Source: Haemophilus parahaemolyticus
GTDB taxonomy: Bacteria > Pseudomonadota > Gammaproteobacteria > Enterobacterales > Pasteurellaceae
Assembly (NCBI RefSeq): GCF_018373095.1
Contig: NZ_JAHAHT010000020.1
Span: 1 to 23,268, forward strand
Reading direction: 5' to 3'
DNA length: 23,268 nucleotides
Part shown: in pieces, positions 1-8,600 of the stretch
Layout: every line of letters starts with the position of its first letter
Numbering within the stretch: position 1 is the first letter of the stretch
Translations under genes and position numbers: made by a program
Notes under the pieces: generated by a model
Told to the model about the DNA's origin: nothing
The model's database searches: none
What the model saw: the letters and a program-made list of their open reading frames with translations, nothing else

Positions 1-1006
1 AACCTAAAGCCGTTGAGTTTTCTGGCTCATAGAATAGCGATGCATCGTTTAGGCTTAATTTACCTAATGCATCACGGAAGGCTTCGTAATCGTCTGAACT
101 AATAGGGAACAATCCTGCGTAAACCTGCGGTTTGACCTTTTTAAAACCAGGCAACACTTCGGTTGCCGAATTATGGTGGTGGGTTAAAGTATCACCCACT
201 GGTGCACCTAAAATGTCTTTAATCGCACACACTACCCAACCTACTTCGCCCGTATTAAGTTCAGTCGTATCCACTTGTTTTGGCGTGAAAATACCAAGGC
301 GATCCACATTGTAAGACTGCCCCGTGCTCATCACTTTAATTTTATCGCCTTTTTTGAGCGTACCATTTTTTACACGCACAAGCGATACAACGCCTAAGTA
401 GTTATCAAACCAAGAATCAATAATCAAAGCTTGTAAAGGTGCTTCAGGATCACCCTCTGGTGCTGGGATTTTATGCACGATTTCTTCTAACACATCTTCA
501 ATACCCACACCTGTTTTCGCAGAACAACGCACTGCTTCCATCGCATCAATCCCAACGATGTCTTCGATCTCTTCTGCCACGCGTTCAGGATCTGCCGCAG
601 GTAAGTCAATTTTGTTTAAAATTGGCACAACTTCCAAATCCATTTCAATCGCTGTGTAGCAGTTTGCAAGCGTTTGTGCTTCCACACCCTGACCCGCATC
701 CACTACCAATAATGCTCCTTCACAAGCGGCTAATGAGCGTGAAACTTCATAAGAAAAGTCAACGTGTCCTGGTGTATCGATAAAGTTTAATTGATAGGTT
801 TCGCCGTCTTTCGCTTTATAATTTAAGGTTACACTTTGTGCTTTAATAGTAATCCCACGTTCACGCTCAAGATCCATTGAGTCTAGCACCTGTGCTTCCA
901 TCTCACGATCAGACAAACCGCCACAGGTTTGAATCAAGCGATCAGAAAGCGTGGATTTTCCGTGGTCAATGTGGGCAATAATCGAAAAGTTACGAATGTT
1001 CTTCAT
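1..1006 (-). CDS. lepA: Elongation factor 4 (LepA), N-terminal part, cut by window edge
   Basis: This is the first ~335 residues of the translation GTPase LepA/EF-4, which acts on ribosomes and can back-translocate stalled complexes. The G-domain motifs are plain: the P-loop AHIDHGKST near residues 10-18, DTPGH of switch II, and NKID of G4, followed by an EF-Tu-like domain 2 with the conserved stretch SWFDNYLGVVSLVRVKNG. The frame is open to base 1, so the C-terminal third lies outside the window. I chose the MKNIRNFS start because it is the family's conserved N-terminus. A second in-frame ATG two codons upstream (at 1012, giving MNMKNI) is possible and sits closer to the weak purine stretch AGGA at about 1026. 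It is separated from the upstream lipoprotein gene by ~100 bases holding a good promoter. In many gamma-proteobacteria lepB follows downstream; that cannot be seen here. Confidence 0.97.
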   Translation of the reverse strand, partial: MKNIRNFSIIAHIDHGKSTLSDRLIQTCGGLSDREMEAQVLDSMDLERERGITIKAQSVTLNYKAKDGETYQLNFIDTPGHVDFSYEVSRSLAACEGALLVVDAGQGVEAQTLANCYTAIEMDLEVVPILNKIDLPAADPERVAEEIEDIVGIDAMEAVRCSAKTGVGIEDVLEEIVHKIPAPEGDPEAPLQALIIDSWFDNYLGVVSLVRVKNGTLKKGDKIKVMSTGQSYNVDRLGIFTPKQVDTTELNTGEVGWVVCAIKDILGAPVGDTLTHHHNSATEVLPGFKKVKPQVYAGLFPISSDDYEAFRDALGKLSLNDASLFYEPENSTALG

Positions 1007-1062
1007 ATTCATCGGGCAATAAATGTCCTGTTTTTAAAAATTTAGGGAAAAATAACCGTGCA

Positions 1063-1091
1063 ATTCTACTTGAATTTCCCAGTTATTTCAA
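1063..1091 (-). promoter_or_regulatory. Sigma-70 promoter of lepA
   Basis: On the minus strand a -35 box TTGAAA (1091-1086) and a -10 box TAGAAT (1068-1063) are separated by exactly 17 bases, each 5 of 6 to consensus. Transcription would start near 1056, about 50 bases before the lepA start codon. I see no hairpin terminator between the lipoprotein gene and lepA, so read-through is also likely. Confidence 0.65.
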
Positions 1092-1109
1092 AGGAAATGC
1101 TTTATTTTG

Positions 1110-1664
1110 CTATTGACAATTCACCTGCCAAGCCAATCGACTAAACTCAAGTGCAAGCTCACTTAATGCCTGTTGGTAAGCGGTTAAATTTTGCAATTTA
1201 TTTGCAAAAGCAGACCGCTTGTCAGAAAACTGCATCTGTGCATAACCACATTGCAAATCTCGCCCACGAGAAACTTCTAACTGCACATCATTAAAACGCT
1301 CCGTTGGCGGATAAAGCACTTCGCTACGCAACTCATTTTGCACTACTTCAACTTTGGCTTGTGTATCTACCTGCTGAGCAAACGCATTTTGACGTAACGA
1401 TGCACGATCAGCTAAACTCATCCCTTTGCTGTTTTTATCTACAAAAATCAAAATACCTTTCTGCCAATTCTCGGGATTTTTTGCACCCTCCGCAGGCAAA
1501 TAGAGCAGTTGTTGCATCTCATCGATTTGATTTTGAGTGACTTTCTCAAAACGCTGTTTCTGGAAAGTTACTGCATCAGGCAGATCAAAACTGTCCGTTT
1601 TAAACTGGCAAGCAGTCAAAAATAAGGAAAAAAGTGCAAAGCTACCCCAACGAAAAATATTCAT
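1110..1664 (-). CDS. Small hypothetical lipoprotein
   Basis: This encodes a 184-residue protein with a classical lipoprotein signal: a short basic N-terminus, a hydrophobic stretch, and lipobox LTAC with the lipidated cysteine at residue 19. Residue +2 is Gln, so outer-membrane sorting is expected. The mature part is soluble, alpha-helical looking and Gln-rich, with two further cysteines (near residue 138 and at 183) that could form a disulfide. I do not recognise a named family. The start ATG overlaps the yaaA stop by one base (TAATG) and has a GAGGAG ribosome site six bases upstream, so the two genes are translationally coupled. Its 3' part contains a pair of inverted uptake-signal sequences that encode part of the protein (for example LQNLTAY). 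Confidence 0.85.
   Translation of the reverse strand: MNIFRWGSFALFSLFLTACQFKTDSFDLPDAVTFQKQRFEKVTQNQIDEMQQLLYLPAEGAKNPENWQKGILIFVDKNSKGMSLADRASLRQNAFAQQVDTQAKVEVVQNELRSEVLYPPTERFNDVQLEVSRGRDLQCGYAQMQFSDKRSAFANKLQNLTAYQQALSELALEFSRLAWQVNCQ
1177..1222. repeat. Inverted pair of DNA uptake signal sequences
   Basis: A perfect ACAAGCGGT core on the minus strand (1222-1214, flanked TC and then TTTTGCAAA) faces an imperfect AAGCGGT core on the plus strand (1178-1184, followed by TAAATTTTGCAA). Together they form an imperfect inverted repeat. It lies inside the lipoprotein coding sequence. These are the DNA uptake signals recognised by competent Pasteurellaceae of the A. pleuropneumoniae clade. Confidence 0.75.
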
Positions 1665-2437
1665 TAGTGCTCCTCACGTTTAAAAACTAGCTCTGTTGCC
1701 GTTGAGCTCTCTTCATCAAACCAATAACCGCCATAGTTAAAGGTCTTAAGTTGTTCAATTTCAGTTGGTTGCTCAGTCAAGATAAAACGCACCATCATTC
1801 CACGAGCTTTTTTGGCATAGAATGAAATCTGTTTGAACTTGCCATTTTTCTCATCCAAGAAAACTGGTTTTACAATAGTTGCATTCAGATTTTTTGGCTT
1901 CACCGCATTATAATACTCATCTGATGCAAGATTAACCAACATGCTATCGCCTTGCTTATCAAGTGCCTGTTGCAAATGCTCAGTAATAATATTACCCCAA
2001 AAAGCATAAAGATCTTTACCTTTCGGATTCGCCAATTTCGTACCCATTTCCAAGCGATAAGGCTGCATCAAATCAAGCGGTTTTAGCAAGCCATATAATC
2101 CTGAAAGCATACGCAAATGTTTTTGTGCATATTCTACCTGTTCACGACTCAACGTTTCCGCTTCAAGCCCTGTGTAAACATCACCCTTAAATGCAAAAAG
2201 TGCCGCTTTAGCGTTTGTTTCGTTATGTTCAAGCTGCCACTCGGCAAAACGTGCTACATTTAAGCTCGCCAATTTATCGCTAATCGACATCAATGAGCCT
2301 AATTCCGCAGGAGTAAATTGCTGACAAATTTCGATCAGCTCTTGGCTGTAAGCGGTTAAATTTGGTTGAGAAAATGCAAATTGAGGGGCTGCTGTTTCAA
2401 AATCAAGGGTTTTCGCAGGAGAAATAATGGCAAGCAT
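1664..2437 (-). CDS. yaaA: Peroxide stress protein YaaA (UPF0246/DUF328)
   Basis: This encodes a 257-residue cytoplasmic protein matching the YaaA family from its first residues (MLAIISPAKTLDF) through the conserved stretches LSGLYGLLKPLD, YRLEMGTKL, LASDEYYNAV and FYAKKARG. In E. coli YaaA belongs to the OxyR regulon and limits free iron and DNA damage during peroxide stress; that role is family knowledge. I chose the ATG at 2437 over one 20 codons upstream because it matches the family N-terminus and has an AAGGA ribosome site seven bases before it. It is followed by the coupled lipoprotein gene. An intrinsic terminator for the upstream acyltransferase gene ends right at its ribosome site and I find no clear promoter between them. 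An imperfect uptake signal (2348-2356) lies inside the gene. Confidence 0.95.
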   Translation of the reverse strand: MLAIISPAKTLDFETAAPQFAFSQPNLTAYSQELIEICQQFTPAELGSLMSISDKLASLNVARFAEWQLEHNETNAKAALFAFKGDVYTGLEAETLSREQVEYAQKHLRMLSGLYGLLKPLDLMQPYRLEMGTKLANPKGKDLYAFWGNIITEHLQQALDKQGDSMLVNLASDEYYNAVKPKNLNATIVKPVFLDEKNGKFKQISFYAKKARGMMVRFILTEQPTEIEQLKTFNYGGYWFDEESSTATELVFKREEH

Positions 2438-2449
2438 AGAAGTTCCTTT

Positions 2450-2481
2450 TAAAATAAAACAGCCGTGAAAGTACGGCTGTT
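2450..2481 (-). terminator. Intrinsic terminator after the acyltransferase gene
   Basis: On the minus strand the stem ACAGCCGT / ACGGCTGT (8 bp, 6-base loop, 2459-2480, extendable by one A-T pair) is followed directly by the T-rich run TTTTATTTT. It lies ~40 bases after the acyltransferase stop codon and immediately upstream of the yaaA ribosome binding site. Confidence 0.85.
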
Positions 2482-2518
2482 GCATCAAATAGTTCAAGTA
2501 TTTTAAAAGGTTATGGCT

Positions 2519-4456
2519 TTATTTCAACCATTTTTCTTTTACTTCTTCAGAAATCAAGGTTTCTTTTTCCGCAAAGCCTTTCCCCATTTGTAATGAACCT
2601 AAGTTATTCAGATGATCTTGATCAACATAAAGCGGTTTACCCTCCATAAAATATCCTTCTGGCAAATATTTAGTCGGATCAACAAAAGTAACATTTGGAA
2701 TATCTTGCACCAATTTTCTTAGATGCTCATTCGTGGTTTTAGTATCGCCTAATTCCCCGATTGGTGCTAAATATTTATCTAATCCATATTTGGCTAAATA
2801 AACCGAGCGTAATGGCGAACGATCTGCCACTTTAACATCTGCAAACACATAAACTTTTTTGGTTTTCGCAAAATACTCAATCATTGCTTTTAATCTTTGG
2901 TCAAAATCGTCTACCTTAAATTCCCACGCAGTAATTCTTGGTAACGGATCAGTGCCTCGTTTCAAATTGTAGAACATAGAAATAAATACCACAGGATTAT
3001 TTTCTAACTCTTGGTATTTCGCACAATAGGCTTTTTGTTCTTCATTTAATGTTTCAAGCGGTTCTTGACCATTCAAGCCATAGCATTTCAAGACATCGCC
3101 CCAGCCTTCAACATTCCAGCCTTCTTTATTACCCACATAATTTAAGAATTGAGTTAAATGTCCTGCGTGAGAATCTCCCAATACAGCGATTTTCTTTTGG
3201 TGAAACTCGACAGGCTCAAGATTAACATGGCTAATCACATCATATTCGTGCGTACGTTTCACTACCACTTTCTTCATCGCTAAGTTATAGCCAATAACCG
3301 CAACAGATGGAATTAAATAAAGAAAAATAACCGCTTGTTTAAAACTTAGTGTTGATTTACGAATAGGTTGTTCTAATAAATAATAACTTAAAATCGCACA
3401 GATAAAGGTCGCGAAAATAATAAACGCAACAGTATTCATTGAAAATTCTCTTGCGCCTGTCACATAATGCGTTAATGCAATAAATAGCCAGTGGAATAAA
3501 TAGATAGAATAAGAAAGCTTACCTACCCAAACGACGGGTTTTAATGAGAAAAATCGTCCAACTAATGTGGTTGAAGTGGCGGAATAAATCAATATTGCCG
3601 CCAACACACAAGGCAGCAAAATTGTCATCCCAACTAAGTAAGGCGTATTTTTCTGATAGAAAAAGAGGCAAAAAACAAGCCCAATAATACTTAACACACT
3701 TAGAATTTGATTTCTTACTGAATGAGTAGAAGTAGGAAGCAACGCTAAAAACGACCCTACTAATAATTCTGGGAAACGTAAATTAGACGTATAGTAAAGA
3801 TTATAAATCCCTACCTTCTCATAAGCGGATTGCGGCAAAAAATTGGTAAGTAAAAAGAATACCAAAAGTGCCAAAACCACTTTCATAAAAATAGCGGTCT
3901 GTTTTGCACGCTTAAAAGCGAAAAATAAAATAATCGGGAAGAATAAATAATATTGTTCTTCCACTGCAAGCGACCATAAATGCAAAATAGGATTTTCATT
4001 CGCACTCATATCCCAATATCCTTGACGGTATGCAAGATAGAAATTGGTTGCAAAAATAGGTGCCAGTTCTATTGTTTTGCGGAGTAATTCACCTTCCGCT
4101 CGAATAAAGAAGAGCGAAGAAAAAATAGAAGCTAATGCAATGGTAAGAATAAAGACAGGATAAATCCGTTTGATACGGCGTTGATAGAAAGTTTTAAACG
4201 AAAAATGACCGCTTGCCATTTCTGTTGTAATAATTCTAGTGATTAAATATCCCGAAATAACAAAGAAAATATCTACGCCAAGAAAACCGCCTGTAAGCCA
4301 ATTTTCATTCAGGTGATAAATAAAGACAGAAAGTACGGCTAATGCACGTAAGCCATCTACTTCAGGACGGTAAGTTAGCTGTTTGTTTGTTTGTTTGTTT
4401 GTTTGTTTGTTTGTTTGTTTGTTTGTTTGTTTGTTTGTTTGTTTGTTTGTTTCCAT
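2519..4456 (-). CDS. Phase-variable OafA-type acyltransferase (AT3 plus SGNH)
   Basis: This encodes a 645-residue inner-membrane acyltransferase, likely adding O-acetyl groups to lipooligosaccharide or another surface glycan. Residues ~28-380 form an acyltransferase-3 domain with about ten membrane segments. It opens with RPEVDGLRALAVLSV, has the conserved His in FIYHL, and has GVDIFFVISGYLI. Residues ~420-640 form a periplasmic SGNH hydrolase-like domain with GDSHAGH near 427 and the matching DQDH near 614, the Ser and Asp/His of the catalytic set. Residues 3-26 are a TNKQ repeat encoded by 18 copies of a tetranucleotide. The gene is ON at this copy number; gain or loss of one unit gives a stop within seven codons after the tract. 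H. influenzae oafA is the nearest well-known parallel. The substrate is unknown, so I assign no symbol. Terminators flank it on both sides. Confidence 0.92.
   Translation of the reverse strand: METNKQTNKQTNKQTNKQTNKQTNKQLTYRPEVDGLRALAVLSVFIYHLNENWLTGGFLGVDIFFVISGYLITRIITTEMASGHFSFKTFYQRRIKRIYPVFILTIALASIFSSLFFIRAEGELLRKTIELAPIFATNFYLAYRQGYWDMSANENPILHLWSLAVEEQYYLFFPIILFFAFKRAKQTAIFMKVVLALLVFFLLTNFLPQSAYEKVGIYNLYYTSNLRFPELLVGSFLALLPTSTHSVRNQILSVLSIIGLVFCLFFYQKNTPYLVGMTILLPCVLAAILIYSATSTTLVGRFFSLKPVVWVGKLSYSIYLFHWLFIALTHYVTGAREFSMNTVAFIIFATFICAILSYYLLEQPIRKSTLSFKQAVIFLYLIPSVAVIGYNLAMKKVVVKRTHEYDVISHVNLEPVEFHQKKIAVLGDSHAGHLTQFLNYVGNKEGWNVEGWGDVLKCYGLNGQEPLETLNEEQKAYCAKYQELENNPVVFISMFYNLKRGTDPLPRITAWEFKVDDFDQRLKAMIEYFAKTKKVYVFADVKVADRSPLRSVYLAKYGLDKYLAPIGELGDTKTTNEHLRKLVQDIPNVTFVDPTKYLPEGYFMEGKPLYVDQDHLNNLGSLQMGKGFAEKETLISEEVKEKWLK
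3330..3338 (-). repeat. DNA uptake signal, ACAAGCGGT type
   Basis: A perfect nine-base core in minus orientation inside the acyltransferase gene, with the usual A/T-rich tail. Confidence 0.7.
4381..4452. repeat. Tetranucleotide tract, 18 perfect units (AAAC on coding strand)
   Basis: The plus strand shows 72 uninterrupted bases of GTTT repeated; on the coding (minus) strand it is (AAAC)18, starting one base after the ATG G of the acyltransferase gene. The repeats are coding and give Thr-Asn-Lys-Gln. Four-base units do not preserve frame, so slipped-strand mispairing switches translation on and off. With 17 units the first codons after the tract read AGC then TAA. With 19 units they read ACA GCT AAC TTA CCG TCC then TGA. 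Copy numbers differing by three (15, 21) stay on. Confidence 0.97.
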
Positions 4457-4484
4457 TATATGAATCTCTAGAACACTTTTCCAA
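4455..4484 (-). promoter_or_regulatory. Promoter-like sequence overlapping the acyltransferase start codon
   Basis: A perfect TATAAT (4460-4455, minus strand) shares its last two bases with the first two bases of the ATG. It is preceded 18 bases upstream by TTGGAA (4484-4479), 4 of 6 to the -35 consensus. If used, the RNA would begin inside the repeat tract, after the start codon. It may therefore be fortuitous, and I see no better promoter in the short spacer. Confidence 0.3.
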
Positions 4485-4507
4485 GCTTCAAATTTTCATT
4501 ACACATT

Positions 4508-4542
4508 AGAAGAAAAGTCCAATTATGTATTGGACTTCTTCT
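4508..4542 (-). terminator. Intrinsic terminator after aroC
   Basis: The stem AGTCCAAT / ATTGGACT (4516-4523 and 4529-4536, 5-base loop) can be extended by the AGAAG / CTTCT arms with a two-base bulge. On the minus strand it is followed by TTTTCTTCT, a moderate T-tract. It lies ~25 bases past the aroC stop and separates the seqA-aroC transcript from the acyltransferase gene. Confidence 0.75.
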
Positions 4543-4566
4543 ATCATTTTCTAAATCTGTTTTATG

Positions 4567-5649
4567 CTATCGACACTGTGCTTTAAAACGAAGCAAATGA
4601 TCGAGTAATACAATTGCCATCATCGCTTCAGCAATAGGCACGGCACGGATACCCACACAAGGATCGTGTCTGCCTTTGGTCACAACTTCAACAGGTTCGT
4701 TATTTAAATTTACACTTTGACCTGGCACAGTAATGCTTGAAGTTGGTTTTAACGCAATATTAGCAATAATCGGCTGCCCCGAACTAATACCGCCTAGAAT
4801 ACCGCCTGAATGGTTCGATAAAAAGCCTTCTGGAGTCATTTCATCACGGTGCTGGCTACCTTTTTGCTCTACCACTGCAAAACCATCGCCAATCTCAACC
4901 GCTTTCACGGCGTTGATTGACATTAATGCGTGAGCTAAGTCCGCATCCAAGCGGTCAAAAACAGGCTCGCCCAAACCAACAGGGACATTTTCTGCCACTA
5001 CCGTTAATTTTGCACCAATGGAATCGCCCTCTTTTTTGAGTTCACGAATGAGCTCATCAAACTGCTCTATCGCTACAGGATCTGGGCAGAAAAATGGATT
5101 GCTTTCCACTTGCTGCCAATCAATTTTGCGTACATCTACTACGGTTTCAGGATTGATTTTCACCGAACCAATTTGCGATAAATAGCCTCGTACTTCAATG
5201 CCGAATTGTTCACGCAGATATTTTTTGGCAATCGCCCCTGCTGCAACACGCATTGCCGTTTCACGAGCAGAAGAACGACCACCACCGCGATAGTCACGAA
5301 TGCCATATTTTTGTTGGTAAGTATAATCAGCGTGACCTGGGCGGAATTTGTCCATAATATCGCCGTAATCTTTGGAGCGTTGGTCACCATTTTTGATGAT
5401 TAACCCAATACTCGTGCCTGTAGTTTTCCCTTCAAATACGCCCGATAAAATCTGCACTTCATCATCTTCACGACGAGGGGTGGTATAACGGGATGTCCCA
5501 GGTTTACGGCGGTCTAAATCAGGTTGAAGATCTGCCTCACTTAATTCCATATTCGGCGGTACACCGTCCACGATACAGCCCAATGCGATACCGTGAGATT
5601 CGCCAAAAGTGGTGACCTTAAATAATTGTCCAATGCTGTTGCCTGCCAT
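4567..5649 (-). CDS. aroC: Chorismate synthase
   Basis: This encodes a 360-residue cytoplasmic enzyme (E. coli AroC is 361) for the last shikimate step: EPSP to chorismate with loss of phosphate, using reduced FMN. The family signatures are all present: GESHG at residues 16-20, RPGHADYTYQQKYG near 103-116, RGGGRSSARETAMRVAAGA near 121-139, and RHDPCVGIRAVPIAEAM near the C-terminus. The start has AGAAGGA seven bases upstream. It is the last gene of the seqA-menE-mscK-mscK-aroC run, 32 bases after the second channel gene. Chorismate feeds menaquinone synthesis, so its co-location with menE is at least metabolically sensible. No anomalies seen. Confidence 0.98.
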   Translation of the reverse strand: MAGNSIGQLFKVTTFGESHGIALGCIVDGVPPNMELSEADLQPDLDRRKPGTSRYTTPRREDDEVQILSGVFEGKTTGTSIGLIIKNGDQRSKDYGDIMDKFRPGHADYTYQQKYGIRDYRGGGRSSARETAMRVAAGAIAKKYLREQFGIEVRGYLSQIGSVKINPETVVDVRKIDWQQVESNPFFCPDPVAIEQFDELIRELKKEGDSIGAKLTVVAENVPVGLGEPVFDRLDADLAHALMSINAVKAVEIGDGFAVVEQKGSQHRDEMTPEGFLSNHSGGILGGISSGQPIIANIALKPTSSITVPGQSVNLNNEPVEVVTKGRHDPCVGIRAVPIAEAMMAIVLLDHLLRFKAQCR

Positions 5650-5681
5650 ATTGCTTTCCTTCTATTGTTATTTGCAAAATT

Positions 5682-8600
5682 CTATGCGATTTTAACCGCT
5701 TGTGCTGCCTGATTATCTTCAGAATGCAAGTGAACATCAAGCTGATTGAGTGCAAAACGGATGCCATTTTCTCTAAATAGCTGATTGATGCGATATTGCA
5801 AGAAGTTCATTGTCTCTATGCGATCACCTAATTCTCCCACAAACACGACCAACTCGTGTTCTAATGCATTGTCGCCAAAATTAAGCATATTGATTTCCAC
5901 TTTTGGCTCACTCAACACTTTTGGTGCTTCGTTAACTGCCTGTAGAAGTAATCTCTGCATCAAATCAAGGTCGGTATCATAGCTCACTTTAAAGAAAATT
6001 TGTAAGCGAGTGATTGTATTGTTCAACGTCCAGTTGATAAAACGATCCGTTACGAAGGCTTGGTTTGGTAATACCACTTCCATATGATCCGAATTTAGCA
6101 AAGTAGTAGAACGTAAACGAATCTTTGTGATAATCCCCGTGTACTGCCCTACTGTCACCTTATCACCCACTCGAATTGGACGTTCAAACAGCAAGATAGA
6201 GCCTGATACGAAGCTACCAAAAATCTCTCGCACTCCAAAACCCAGACCGACTGAAAGGGCGGTAAAGATCCATTGGATTTTTGTCCACGAAATCCCCAGT
6301 GCTGAAAATGCAGATACGCTGCCGAACGTCACGATAATGTAAGTCAACATAGTAATAATCGTCTGTGGCGTCCCTTTGGAGAGAGGCATTTTCGAGAAAA
6401 CAGTCACTTCCAAAATACCTGCAATGTTTTTAATCAACACATAGGTTATTACCACATAAAGCGAGGCTCGCATTAAGTTGAGTAACGTAACCGATTCAAC
6501 CTGATTACCTTCGTTGCTCTCCCATAAAATCACACCATCAAGGTAGTAGGCAACACTAATCAGATCCGACCAAATTACATAAAGCGATGCAAACAGTACC
6601 ACCCAGCCAATCAAATCGGTGACACGATAAATCTGTTGGTTTACCACCGAGAGCTTGATAGCTTCATCTTCTTTTGTGCCGTTTTCTAACACTTGTTCAC
6701 GCAATTTACGACGTTTATCTTGCAAACGACGATATGCCAAACGACGGGCAGAGATTGCCACAAAACGATATGCAAAATAGCGCCCAAAAACCCAAAGCAA
6801 AATCACAAAATAGCTATTGAGCAAGTGGGTAATGAGATAAACCGCAGTATAGTAATAGCCTAAAATAATGAGAATAATCAATGAGATAGGTACAATTACT
6901 AAAATCAGTCGTAATAGACGGAACAAGCTAATACTTGTGTTCGTTGCACCTTCTTCTTTCTTAGCTTTTTGGTATTCACGAATCGCTCGGTTAAGCAATG
7001 GGCGAACCACAAAAAGGCAAAGTGCCAACGCAATAATTGACATTACCTGCCCAATTGCATCGTTGAGATAGCCAATCTCATCAATTTGCGATGGAATAGA
7101 CGACACCAATAATAAACCAACAATCCAAATTGATTGCTTGATAATACGTTGGAAAATACGGTTACTCTCTTGCGGCATACCAAAATGGCGGAATGCTAAA
7201 CCATTTGGGCGAAGTAATGAAAGCACCGTCGCAAAGAACCACCAATAAAGCGTTACTCGCACACCCCAACGCCCAATTGCAATCGGATCATTAAAGAAAA
7301 GAAAACCTATCGCATTATAAGCGGTGAAAAACATCAGCGTACTTGGTAAAGCCAACAATACTGTCCAAAACATCGCTTCTGGCGTCAACCAATGGCTATC
7401 GTTAGTCAGCGTGTTTACTCGTGAAGCAAGGCTTGCCAAGCGGTCTTTTATTGCCGATTTTTTCCAATTGATGAGTAATGCAATCAACAAGAAAATAGAG
7501 GTAAACAACACCGTAGATAATAAATTTGGCTGTGCGTTTTCAATCCCAACATAATCGGTCAAAACACCTATTTCTGCAAATGCTAACGCAGGAAAAGCCT
7601 TAAGCCACGCAAAATCAATCGGATTATTGCTGTTTACCCAGAAACTTTGCTGTTGGAGTTTACGTTGCAAGGCATCGCCGATCGCCAAGGCTTGGCGTTG
7701 GTTATTTTCAATCGTAATCGAAAGATTAAGCTGGCTGTTTAACGATTTAATAATCTCATCCAACAATTTTTGACGCTCTTTGAGAATATTATTTAATGCA
7801 CTATTCTCTTCATTCGTTAAAGGTTCTTCCAAGTTATGTGTCAGATTGCGGACATAATCATCAATATTATAAAGCTCATCGCGTTGTTGCGAATATTCAA
7901 ACAGATTAACCCGCACATTTGAAATCGATTTCGCTAAATCGTTATTGATTTTTTCAGTAGGCAGCGTTTGTTTCTGCTTATTAATCACCTTTGAAAGCAC
8001 AAGTGTACCCTGCAATGCACTGATTTGCTCGTCAATATTGCGTTGCGTTTGAGTAAGGCTTTCCAACACATTTCGCATCCGTAAATCGTCGTGCGAAAGC
8101 GTGTTTAATTTCTTAGTTTGTTGCACCAAAAATTGGCTTAATTCTTTATTATGATCTAGCTCATCTGTAATTAAGAAATTCTCAATACTACTTGCAATGC
8201 GTTGACTAGCAACATCTTTTGCCTTTTGCTCGGAATCTTCTAAACGCTTAGTATTAAGCACCTCTTGCAATACCGATAACTGCTTTTGCATTAACGCTTG
8301 ACGTGCTGCCGCCTCGCTTCGTTTTGCTTCATCAAAAGCAATCAATCGCTCTGCATTATTGCTGAGTAAATTGTTATAACGATTGCTCTCTTCAATAAAA
8401 CGGATTTCAGCATCCCAGCGCTCCATCGCATTCGGTAATTGGCTCTGTGGCGGCAAGCTTTTTACACGGCTAAGCTCTTGTAACCGTACGCTATTTTCAT
8501 TCAATAAACGTTGGTTATTTTTAAGCAAATTGCGGTCGTTCGAAATTTGAGCATCTAATGCCAGCAGTTGAGACTGCACACTCTGCAAATCTGCTTCAAT

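Noticed and set aside
439..783. Plus-strand open frame of 114 codons
   Set aside because: It lies antisense within lepA, whose minus-strand frame is strongly conserved; no ribosome site or family resemblance.
4381..4452. Short direct repeats considered as a CRISPR-like array
   Set aside because: Four-base units without spacers; this is a simple-sequence phase-variation tract.
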